The position numbers were made by a program, and so were the translations under genes. Below, piece after piece: positions 15,969-23,533 of a DNA stretch of 64,000 bases. The number at the start of each line of letters is the position of its first letter. Position 1 is the first letter of the stretch. The DNA lies in NCBI GenBank assembly GCA_009840625.1, contig VXNJ01000010.1, positions 124,001-188,000 of the forward strand, in the 5' to 3' direction. Origin of the DNA: Chloroflexota bacterium (lineage in GTDB: Bacteria; Chloroflexota; UBA11872; VXNJ01). Under the pieces are notes generated by a model. The model worked only from the letters and a program-made list of their open reading frames with translations. It did no database searches and was not told where the DNA came from.

Positions 15969-17651
15969 TCAGACCGCGCCGCGGTGCGCCCGGACGGTCG
16001 CCAAATAGCTCCCGGCGATCTCCTCGGCCCAGTCTCCGGATCTCCCCAGGAGGTCCGCCAACAAACTGGCCAGCGGCCCTGCCGCGGCCTCGCCGTTACC
16101 CTCCTCGACGAGGAAGGTCCGGCGCCGGCGCGCCAGCAGATCCTCGGGCGTCTGCGCCATCTCGTGGGCCACCGCGTAGCGCACTTCGGCCTCGGATAGG
16201 TCCGCGCCGGGAATCATCCGGCCGTGTCCGCGCGCGGCGATGCGCGCGATCTCACCCGCCCCTTCGCCGTAGGCGATCCGCAACACCTCGGACCGGCCGG
16301 GGTCGGCCACCGAAGCCAGGGCCGATCCGGACGGCTCGCCGATGCGCCGGTTGACCGGAATCCGACCGGTATCGGCCTGCACCGGCGGCGGCAAGCTCGC
16401 GCCGAGTTCGGCGGCCACCAGGTCGGCCAGGCGGCGTGCAATCTGGCGGTAGGTGGTGAGCTTGCCTCCGCCGACCGCGATGACCCCGCTGCGCCCCCGC
16501 AGGTACCGTTCCCGCCTTGACGTGTCTTCGAGATCGGCGCCTTCCTCGCGAATGAGCGGTCGTACGCCGGCCTGGGCCCCGATGATCGGGGCCTGGCCAA
16601 TCCCCAGCCCGGGCAGGCGGGCGTCGATCGATTCGATCAGATAGGCGGCCCCTTCCGGGTCCGGCAGCGGATCGGCCAACGGTCCCCGATAGGGAGTGTC
16701 GGTGGTACCGATCATCAGCCGGCCATACCAGGGAATGGCAAATATCAGCCTGCCGTCGGAAGGCGCCGAAAGCGTAAATGCGCAGTCGGGTCCGAGCGCG
16801 CCGCGCGGCATGAAAAGATGGATCCCCTTGGCCGGGGCTATCACCGGCTCCCAGCCGGGCTCGATCATCCCCATGAGTTCATCCAGCCAGACCCCGGCCG
16901 CCAGGACCACCCGGCGGGCGCGCAGGGTGTGCTCGTCCGCGCCGAGGCCGTCGCGCACGATCACCCGGTAATGGCCGGCGGCCGGTTCGATCGCCTGAAC
17001 CGGAAGGTAATTGGCCAGGCGCGCGCCCAGCGAGGCGGCGGTCTTGGCGACTTGGATTGTCAGCCGCGCATCGTCAGTCAGCGCATCAAAGTACTGATAG
17101 GCGCCGCGCGCCCCGCCATTTAGCAGCGGCGCAAAGCGGCTCCGCAGCCGTTCCTGTGAAACCCCCACATTGCGGGAATGACCGCCAAACCCGCCCATCA
17201 GGTCGTAGGTTGATAGTCCGACCCGCAACTGCGCGGCTGACCAGGAGCCGCCATAAAAGGGGAGCACAAACGGGAATTCGCTCACGAGTCCGGGGGCCAG
17301 CTGCCCCAACCGGCGTCTTTCGTGAGCTGCCTCCTGGACAAGGTCGAACTCGAAGTGGCGAAGGTAGCGCAGGCCCCCGTGGATCAGCTTCGTAGACCGC
17401 GAAGACGTGCCGCCCCCGAAGTCGCGCGCCTCAACCAACCCGGTGGACAGTCCGCGCGCGGCGCACTCCAAGGCCACGCCGCAGCCAGTGATCCCGCCGC
17501 CGATGATCAGCACGTCGAGCAAGCCCTGGGCCAGGCCCGCCAACGCCTCGCCGCGTTCGCCCAAGGACAGACGCCGTTGGCGGCGGGCGGGCGGTCCATC
17601 GGGCCGCGGTTGCGGCGTCAGAACCACAGCGCTTCTAACATTCGCTAGCAA
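15969..17651 (-). CDS. glpD: FAD-dependent glycerol-3-phosphate dehydrogenase
   Basis: 560 residues. It oxidises glycerol-3-phosphate to dihydroxyacetone phosphate and passes electrons to the quinone pool at the membrane. The FAD Rossmann motif LIIGGGITGCGVALE, the family signature GTSSRSTKLIHGGLRYL, IGTTDTPYRG and GGGKLTTYRQIARRLAD are all present, with the C-terminal DAO_C domain after about residue 400. The first 40 residues are poorly conserved, so the true start may be an internal codon. No glpK or glpF is adjacent. Divergent from the Gfo/Idh gene. Confidence 0.93.
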   Translation of the reverse strand: MLANVRSAVVLTPQPRPDGPPARRQRRLSLGERGEALAGLAQGLLDVLIIGGGITGCGVALECAARGLSTGLVEARDFGGGTSSRSTKLIHGGLRYLRHFEFDLVQEAAHERRRLGQLAPGLVSEFPFVLPFYGGSWSAAQLRVGLSTYDLMGGFGGHSRNVGVSQERLRSRFAPLLNGGARGAYQYFDALTDDARLTIQVAKTAASLGARLANYLPVQAIEPAAGHYRVIVRDGLGADEHTLRARRVVLAAGVWLDELMGMIEPGWEPVIAPAKGIHLFMPRGALGPDCAFTLSAPSDGRLIFAIPWYGRLMIGTTDTPYRGPLADPLPDPEGAAYLIESIDARLPGLGIGQAPIIGAQAGVRPLIREEGADLEDTSRRERYLRGRSGVIAVGGGKLTTYRQIARRLADLVAAELGASLPPPVQADTGRIPVNRRIGEPSGSALASVADPGRSEVLRIAYGEGAGEIARIAARGHGRMIPGADLSEAEVRYAVAHEMAQTPEDLLARRRRTFLVEEGNGEAAAGPLASLLADLLGRSGDWAEEIAGSYLATVRAHRGAV

Positions 17652-17679
17652 TCATGCGGTCAAATTCTGGGCGAAGCTA

Positions 17680-18726
17680 TTGATTCAAACGGCGCCATTA
17701 CCCCTTGTCGTCGCCGGCCTGGGCGGCATCTCGGGCGATTGGCTTGAAGCATTGGCCGACAACCCTGACTGGGAGCTGGTGGCCGCGTGCGACCCCGATG
17801 CGGGGGCCCGGCAGCGCCTGCTGGCAGCGGGCCAGCTACCAGTGGAACGTGTTTATTCCGATCTCGAGATCGCTTTGCGCAACTTCCCGGAGGCGGCGGT
17901 CTTGATGCTCACGCCGGCCGAGAATCGATTCTCCGCGGCCCGGCTTTGCCTGGAGCGCGGGCACCCGCTGCTGACCGAAAAACCGATGTCCCTGGACCCG
18001 GATCAAGCCCTGGCCCTGGCGGAGACCGCTCGCCGTAGCCAGGTCCCCTTCGCAGTGAATCAGAACTATCGGTACAGCTCCTTCGCCCGGGCGGTGCGGC
18101 GGCTGCTGGAGGAAGATGCGGTCGGCCCGATCGCCTTCGTGGAATGCTCGGCCCACCGGATGCTGCCCGCTTACGGTTACCGGGCCCGCGAACGCGACGT
18201 AATGCTCTTTGAAATCGGCGTCCACTACATCGATCTGCTTCGTTACTGGTTCGGGTGCGACGTGGCCGCGGTACAGGCGCTGGCGCCCGGCGTGCCGTTC
18301 AATTCCCACAGTTCGGCGGCGGTATTCTTCGCCCTGATCGAAATGGAAGGCGGCCAGTCGGCATCGATGTTCGCAAGTCGCGAGAGCCGCGGGCACACCG
18401 ATACCTACGAAGGCCGGTGGCGACTCTGCGGGCCAGAGGGATCTATCCACGTCAACGACCTGGGTCGCGGATTCGGCGTTTACGTTGACCGCGATCCGGA
18501 CGGTGTCCCACATCTGGTTCAGGCCAGCGGCGGGACCGAAGACGGTTTCCGGCCACAACTGCAAGACTTCGCCCGCCAGGTGCGCGAGGGTCGGCCGTGT
18601 CAGACGCACTGCCTTGATAACCTGCGCACCCTCGCCGCCTGCTTTGCTATTGCCGACGCCTACCGTCTACGGCAGCGGGTGCGCGTTGCCGATCCATTCG
18701 AACTACTTGCAGAACCGGCTCCTTGA
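17680..18726 (+). CDS. Gfo/Idh/MocA family oxidoreductase
   Basis: 348 residues from TTG 17680. The frame is open far into glpD on the other strand, but the family begins at PLPLVVAGLGGISGDWLEAL. The NAD(P)-binding GLGGISG is followed by the Gfo/Idh signature EKPMSLDPDQALALA and, in the second domain, NQNYRYSSFARAVRRLL and EIGVHYIDLLRYWFG, which carry the active-site Lys and His region. It probably oxidises or reduces a sugar or inositol derivative. Followed after 12 nt by the EEP-family gene, so the two likely form an operon. Confidence 0.88.
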   Translation: MIQTAPLPLVVAGLGGISGDWLEALADNPDWELVAACDPDAGARQRLLAAGQLPVERVYSDLEIALRNFPEAAVLMLTPAENRFSAARLCLERGHPLLTEKPMSLDPDQALALAETARRSQVPFAVNQNYRYSSFARAVRRLLEEDAVGPIAFVECSAHRMLPAYGYRARERDVMLFEIGVHYIDLLRYWFGCDVAAVQALAPGVPFNSHSSAAVFFALIEMEGGQSASMFASRESRGHTDTYEGRWRLCGPEGSIHVNDLGRGFGVYVDRDPDGVPHLVQASGGTEDGFRPQLQDFARQVREGRPCQTHCLDNLRTLAACFAIADAYRLRQRVRVADPFELLAEPAP

Positions 18727-18738
18727 CCGGCGATAGCG

Positions 18739-19521
18739 ATGCGCATCGCGACGTACAACACCTTCGAGGGGGGACGTGCCCAACTGGGGCCGATCCGGGG
18801 CCGGGACCGCCTCCTCCTGGACGTTGTCAAGGGAATCAACCCGGACCTTATCGCGATGCAGGAACTGGTCGACTGGCAGGACCACGGTCGCGAACGCTTC
18901 GAGAGTTTTGCCAACGCGGCCGGTATGGCCGGGGAGATATTCGTCGGTGAAGGGTTTCCCATCGGCGTTCTCACCCGCCGCCCCTGGCGGATCGCCCGAT
19001 CGCGGTTCCTGCGCGCGGGCTTCTGGCACGGTCTGGCGCTCGTGGAGCTCGAGGATGGGAAGGGCAGTCTGATTCAGGCCCTGGCCGCGCATCTCTCCCC
19101 GCTGGGGCCACGTCAGCGACACGCCGAGGTCGCGGCCGCACTGGACCTTATCGATCCTGCAGCCCCGGCCATCCTGCTTGGCGATCTGAACCTGATCAGC
19201 CATTTCGACCACGTTCCGGTGCGGGGACTAACGCTGCCGACATTCGTCCGTCACGCGGCCGGCGGAGCACTCGATCAGCGTGTTTCCCGGATGATCGCCG
19301 GTGCAGGATTTGTCGACGCCTACGCGCGATTGCACCCGGAACGCGAGGGACACACAATACCCACCCCAGCCGCTTTCGAATCGCCGTTCTCGCCAGCCCG
19401 ATTGGACTACATACACGTCTCGCCGGGTCTGGCCGCACGCCTGAGCTCGGCCAGAATCTACCGTCGGCCACCCGCGGCCGAGGCCTCGGACCACTTTCCG
19501 CTCGTGGTCGATCTCGATTAG
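18739..19521 (+). CDS. Endonuclease/exonuclease/phosphatase family protein
   Basis: 260 residues, a single EEP domain. Metal and catalytic motifs appear in order: RIATYNTFEG (Asn), LIAMQELVDW (Glu), LLGDLNLIS (Asp-x-Asn), RLDYIHVSPGL (Asp) and ASDHFPLVVDLD (Asp-His). Members hydrolyse phosphodiester or phosphomonoester bonds in nucleic acids, inositol phosphates or lipids. No signal peptide is seen. The sugar-type oxidoreductase just upstream is compatible with a sugar- or inositol-phosphate substrate, which is only an inference. Confidence 0.88.
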   Translation: MRIATYNTFEGGRAQLGPIRGRDRLLLDVVKGINPDLIAMQELVDWQDHGRERFESFANAAGMAGEIFVGEGFPIGVLTRRPWRIARSRFLRAGFWHGLALVELEDGKGSLIQALAAHLSPLGPRQRHAEVAAALDLIDPAAPAILLGDLNLISHFDHVPVRGLTLPTFVRHAAGGALDQRVSRMIAGAGFVDAYARLHPEREGHTIPTPAAFESPFSPARLDYIHVSPGLAARLSSARIYRRPPAAEASDHFPLVVDLD

Positions 19522-19534
19522 CGAACCGCGCAGG

Positions 19535-19562
19535 ACCCCCAGGAGGCATTACCGCCGGGGGT
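19535..19562 (+). terminator. Possible terminator hairpin after the EEP gene
   Basis: ACCCCC (19535-19540) pairs with GGGGGT (19557-19562), followed by TT and G-rich sequence. The loop of 16 nt can form inner pairs. It lies 14 nt after the stop codon. The T-run is very short, so support is weak. Confidence 0.3.
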
Positions 19563-19599
19563 TTGGGAGTCGTGGTTCGAGCCCGCCGTTTGATTCCCG

Positions 19600-20331
19600 C
19601 TAGCGGGGTTCGCTCATTGCGGGACCGTGGGTGGGAGTTCCCGCCAAGCTTTTTTCCATGCCCCGCCAACCGGCTGCCCGTTCCCGGGCCGATTGCTGCG
19701 CGGCCTCGGGATGAATCGTGTGTTGCCCAAAGCAAAGCATCGCCAGGATGTGGGCCGGTCGTTGATGCCAACTTGCCCAGGAAAGCGGCGAATCACCATT
19801 CATGTCGCGGGCGTCAACCGCCGCCCCGGCGTCGAGCAGCATTCGGATCGCGTTTTCGCCCCCGTAAGCCGCCGCGCGGCGCAAGGGCGTCTCTGCCTTG
19901 GTCCTGCAGTCGCGCATGAAGCTACCGGTTGGAACCGCCGGCGCCGTGGTCGAGTTTGGGTCCGCCCCTGCCGCGAGTAGGACATCGGCAACCAAGTCAA
20001 AAACCGGTTGGTCTGATTTGCAGAAAGCTGCGTGCAATGGTGTTTCCAATGTGCCGGGCAGCGGCCGATTGACGTCCGCTCCTTGTTCGATCAGGAATTG
20101 ACAGAGTTGCCAGTGCCCGTGAAAGGAGGCTCCGTTGAGGTCGAAATTCGCCCCCAGTGCGTCGAGCGACTCTCCGTTGGCCAACAGAAACTTGATCGCG
20201 CTGACGTCGCCGTAATAAGCACACCAGCGGATAAGCGACACTCCGGCAGCATCGGTCGAATCAACCGGATTTCCGGAACCCAGATATTCAAATACTGCGT
20301 CGGTCCGTCCGCCTGCGATTTGATCAAACAT
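19600..20331 (-). CDS. Ankyrin-repeat protein
   Basis: 243 residues from ATG 20331, which has GAGGGA about 9 nt upstream; the frame is open to GTG 20439. Four to five ankyrin repeats can be aligned: DAAGVSLIRWCAYYGDVSAI, FLIEQGADVNRPLPGTLETP, DVLLAAGADPNS, AETPLRRAAAYGGENAIRML and AAVDARDMNGDSPLSWASW. Ankyrin repeats bind proteins; there is no enzymatic or secretion motif. Isolated between the EEP gene and tRNA-Asn. The sequence between 20332 and 20579 shows no further gene. Confidence 0.85.
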   Translation of the reverse strand: MFDQIAGGRTDAVFEYLGSGNPVDSTDAAGVSLIRWCAYYGDVSAIKFLLANGESLDALGANFDLNGASFHGHWQLCQFLIEQGADVNRPLPGTLETPLHAAFCKSDQPVFDLVADVLLAAGADPNSTTAPAVPTGSFMRDCRTKAETPLRRAAAYGGENAIRMLLDAGAAVDARDMNGDSPLSWASWHQRPAHILAMLCFGQHTIHPEAAQQSARERAAGWRGMEKSLAGTPTHGPAMSEPR

Positions 20332-20579
20332 GTCCCGGATTCCCTCGCCCGAAGTTGGCCTTGATTCTGCGATCGATATCAATCGTCGGGCCGAGCGGGT
20401 GCAATGCGCAATGCTCTTTTCTTGAGGCACGTACGACACCTGCGCCTGGACGGAATGTCACCACACCCGCCAGGGTGGAAACCCGCCCGGGCGTTGCCAT
20501 GCCCCGGCAATGCACATGCGCGCGACGGGGGCGGTGGGTAGCAGATTGGCGTTTCCGGGTCGCCCGGACGTGGAGAGGG

Positions 20580-20652
20580 CTCCTCTGGAAGGACTCGAAC
20601 CTTCAACCTAGCGGTTAACAGCCGCCCGCTCTACCAATTGAGCTACAGAGGA
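20580..20652 (-). tRNA. tRNA-Asn (anticodon GTT)
   Basis: Minus strand: acceptor TCCTCTG/CAGAGGA with discriminator G, D-arm GCTCAATTGGTAGAGC, anticodon loop CTGTTAA (GTT), T-arm GAAGG-TTCGAGT-CCTTC. CCA is not encoded. It lies 38 nt downstream of ribB on the same strand. Confidence 0.97.
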
Positions 20653-20690
20653 AAGCGGTCTTGCCGAGCACCGGTGCTCGGCAGCAAATA

Positions 20691-21350
20691 TTAAGCGCTG
20701 ATTTGTCCCGTCGGCAGCGCCGTCCCGGCTTCCGCGGGGGATTGACTGACCTCCGCGAGGTGTTCGGCGATGCACTGAACCCGGACCATCGGCATTTCGA
20801 AGCGGTGCGCGAATTCGATCAGCTCATCCTTGTCCAGCATCTTTCCGTGCCGACCCTGGACTTCGGATATCGCGGCGGCCGGGTAGAGTCCGGCCAGTTT
20901 CATCAATTCGATCGCGCCCTCCGTGTGGCCGCGGCGCGCCCCAAGGCCGTCTGGGTGGGCGCGCAGCGGAAAAACGTGGCCGGGGGAGGCGAAGTCGCTG
21001 GGCTTGGCCGTCTCGTCAACCAGCGCCCGAATCGTTTTGGCGCGATCCACCGCCGAGCTGCCGGTGGTCGTGCCGTGGCGGTAATCGACGGAGACTGTGA
21101 ACGCAGTGTGCTCCGGCCCGCTGTTGGCCTTGACCATCAGGTCGATTCCCAGCCGGGCCAATCGGGCCGCAGTCATCGGGATCGTGATCATCGTGCGACA
21201 GTGCTCGGCCATGAACGTAATTGCATTGGCGGTGATGAATTCCGCCGCCACTACCACATCGCCCTCGTTCTCGCGGTTGCGGTCGTCGACCAGGATCGCA
21301 AGCCCGCCGCGGCGCAGCGACTCGATGGCCTTGGCAAGTTGATCAGACAC
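20691..21350 (-). CDS. ribB: 3,4-dihydroxy-2-butanone 4-phosphate synthase
   Basis: 219 residues, a stand-alone RibB without the GTP cyclohydrolase II part found in RibBA. It converts ribulose-5-phosphate to the four-carbon unit of riboflavin. The acidic metal loop DDRNRENEGDVVVAAE, TFMAEHCR, the TGSSAVDRAKTIRAL segment and HVFPLRAHPDGLGARRGHTE with the catalytic His are all intact. No other rib gene and no FMN riboswitch is visible around it. The last 15 residues are unconserved. Confidence 0.95.
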   Translation of the reverse strand: MSDQLAKAIESLRRGGLAILVDDRNRENEGDVVVAAEFITANAITFMAEHCRTMITIPMTAARLARLGIDLMVKANSGPEHTAFTVSVDYRHGTTTGSSAVDRAKTIRALVDETAKPSDFASPGHVFPLRAHPDGLGARRGHTEGAIELMKLAGLYPAAAISEVQGRHGKMLDKDELIEFAHRFEMPMVRVQCIAEHLAEVSQSPAEAGTALPTGQISA

Positions 21351-21502
21351 GCAAAGCCGTTCCGGCTATTTGATTCCGCGAATAGGTGGCATTATATGAA
21401 TTCGAAGGTCGATCCCCTTCTTGGAGACCCCCTCGGATACGGTCAAAATCGGACTGTCGGCTCACCCCCAATCCGCTTGATTACCCCTATGAAAGGCTCC
21501 GT

Positions 21503-22801
21503 ATGGACGACCTGCTGAGCGTCGAGGACGCACTCGGCCGAGTGCTGTCCCTGGCGCGGCCGCTCGGCTCGGAAGAGGTCGCTTTGGAGGCCGCCGCCGG
21601 GATGGTCCTGGCCGAGGACATTCGGGCGCGCGCGCCCGTTCCGCCGCACGACAATTCGGCGCTCGACGGGTACGCCCTGCGCGTAGCCGACGTGGCCACG
21701 GCCGGCTCGGCATCCCCGGTCCGGCTGGAGGTCATCTACGAGCAGCCGGCGGGCAGCAGCGACCCGCGTCCGGTCGGCCCCGGACAGGCGGTGCGCATCA
21801 TGACCGGTGCGCCCATTCCGGTCGGCGCCGACGCCGTGGTCGGGTTCGAGGACACCGACCGGGTCGACTGGGGGCGGGCCGGCGAGCAACCGGGCGGCCA
21901 GGACCGCTCCACAGTCGCGGTCCTCTGTCCCGCCGAACCCGGCGAAGCGATCCGCCGGGCCGGTGAGGACCTTGCCCCCGGAAGCACCGCGCTGTCCGCC
22001 GGCACGGTTGTCACGCCGGGCGCGGTCGGGGTAGCGGCGTCGCTGGGCCGGACCAGGGTGCCGGTGCGGTGCAAGCCCCGCGTGGCGATAGTCCCGACCG
22101 GCGATGAAGTCGTCGAAATCGACACCGAGCCGCGCGCCGGCCAGATCCGCAACAACCACGCCTGGGCCCTGGCAGCGCTCGTCGCCCAGCACGGCGGGCG
22201 GCCACAACGGCGGCCGATAGTCGCCGACCGGCTCGACGCCGTCCGCGCCGCCCTGCTCGGGGCGGCGGCCGAATCCGACCTGGTGCTCACGATCGGCGGC
22301 GTCTCGGTCGGCGATCACGACCTGGTAAAGCACGTCATCGGCCAGCACCACATCGATTTCTGGCGGATCCGGATGAAACCGGGCAAGCCGTTGGCGGCCG
22401 GCCGGATCGCCGGGACCCCGGTGCTGGGCCTGCCTGGCAACCCAGTCTCCGGGCTGGTCGTTTTCGAATTGTTCGGGCGCCCGCTGCTGCTGGCCATGCA
22501 AGGGCGCACCGACCATCAGCGACCGCTGGTCCGGGCCCGCGCTATCGACGCCATTCCGGGAGACCTGCGGCGCCGGACCTACGCCCGCGTGCTGGTCTGG
22601 CAGCGCGACGGCGAATTCCAATGCCGCCCCACCGGCGCCCAGGGCTCGGGGATCATGTCCTCGCTGGCCCGGGCCGACGCGCTGGCGGTGATCCCCGAGG
22701 GTTGCGCTCGGGTTGGGCGCGGCGAAGAAGTCGAGATTCAGATGCTCAACTGGCCGGGCATCGCCGCCGGCCCCGGAGAGTCGGCGGCGGCGGACTCCTA
22801 G
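21503..22801 (+). CDS. moeA: Molybdopterin molybdenumtransferase
   Basis: 432 residues from ATG 21503, preceded by AAAGG; an in-frame extension to 21386 does not fit the family. It inserts molybdate into adenylylated molybdopterin, completing Moco. PVPPHDNSALDGYALR, GQAVRIMTGAPIPVGADAVV, TGDEVVEID, TIGGVSVGDHDLVKHV and GLPGNPVSGLVVFELF are in canonical order. The small molybdopterin oxidoreductase at 27879 is a likely client. Its stop overlaps the convergent RDD gene by 4 nt. Confidence 0.96.
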   Translation: MDDLLSVEDALGRVLSLARPLGSEEVALEAAAGMVLAEDIRARAPVPPHDNSALDGYALRVADVATAGSASPVRLEVIYEQPAGSSDPRPVGPGQAVRIMTGAPIPVGADAVVGFEDTDRVDWGRAGEQPGGQDRSTVAVLCPAEPGEAIRRAGEDLAPGSTALSAGTVVTPGAVGVAASLGRTRVPVRCKPRVAIVPTGDEVVEIDTEPRAGQIRNNHAWALAALVAQHGGRPQRRPIVADRLDAVRAALLGAAAESDLVLTIGGVSVGDHDLVKHVIGQHHIDFWRIRMKPGKPLAAGRIAGTPVLGLPGNPVSGLVVFELFGRPLLLAMQGRTDHQRPLVRARAIDAIPGDLRRRTYARVLVWQRDGEFQCRPTGAQGSGIMSSLARADALAVIPEGCARVGRGEEVEIQMLNWPGIAAGPGESAAADS

Positions 22802-23223
22802 CCCATCACCACCTTGGTCGAGGCCAGATGGTCGTGCCAGCCGCGGGCATCGTCGTCGACCGCCAGCATGATGTAGAAGATCAGATTAACGATTGAAATC
22901 GAGCTGAACACTACGTAGAGCAGTTCGCGCCCGATGATGGCGCCGGCGCCGGCTTCCGACCCGTCGGCCGCCACGATCCGGATGCCCAGGATCTTCTTCC
23001 CGAAGGTGGCCCGCCACGGCGTCAGTTCCAGGATGAACTTGTAGGCGAAAACCAGCACCAGCACCAACAGTCCGCCGATCAGGAAAATCGCCACCGAGGC
23101 CTCGTCGCTGTCGGCGCCGTAGGCCAACACGAACAAAACGACCGCCAACAGGCCGGTGGCAATCGACAGCAGCACGGAGTCGATCAAGAACGCGCCCAGC
23201 CGTCGGCCCTTCGATGCAACCAT
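22798..23223 (-). CDS. RDD-family membrane protein
   Basis: 141 residues with three hydrophobic segments (about 10-35, 42-65 and 100-122). GRRLGAFLIDSVLLS at the N-terminus carries the Arg and Asp of the RDD motif, and TPWRATFGKKILGIRIVAADG is the typical middle signature. The function of RDD proteins is mostly unknown; some act in ion transport. A second RDD gene lies at 31054. Tail-to-tail with moeA. Confidence 0.85.
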   Translation of the reverse strand: MVASKGRRLGAFLIDSVLLSIATGLLAVVLFVLAYGADSDEASVAIFLIGGLLVLVLVFAYKFILELTPWRATFGKKILGIRIVAADGSEAGAGAIIGRELLYVVFSSISIVNLIFYIMLAVDDDARGWHDHLASTKVVMG

Positions 23224-23366
23224 CGCCTAAATCTCCTTCGTCATCACGCCCATGCAAATCAAATTTTGCCGTGCCGCTCTCCGGCCGCCAGCAAGCTTCG
23301 GCAGAACCTTTGGCGCAGCCCGGGAAAGGGCACTAGACTCGCACGCTGTGGATCAAATTGCGGCGC

Positions 23367-23440
23367 GGGCGCATAGCTCAGTTGGCCAGAGCGCACGGTT
23401 CACATCCGTGAGGTCACAGGTTCAAGTCCTGTTGCGCCCA
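23367..23440 (+). tRNA. tRNA-Val (anticodon CAC)
   Basis: Acceptor GGGCGCA/TGCGCCC with discriminator A, D-arm GCTC...GAGC, anticodon stem CACGG/CCGTG with loop TTCACAT (CAC), T-arm ACAGG-TTCAAGT-CCTGT. CCA is not encoded. Apart from the anticodon arm it is almost identical to tRNA-Val(GAC) at 13453. Confidence 0.97.
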
Positions 23441-23533
23441 CCGATACCAGCGGCGGCCGGCCGCCGCTGGCGCAGGGTCGCGGTTGCCCCCAGAATTCCC
23501 TAGAAGCCCGTCCGCCCTGCGAACGCGAATCCT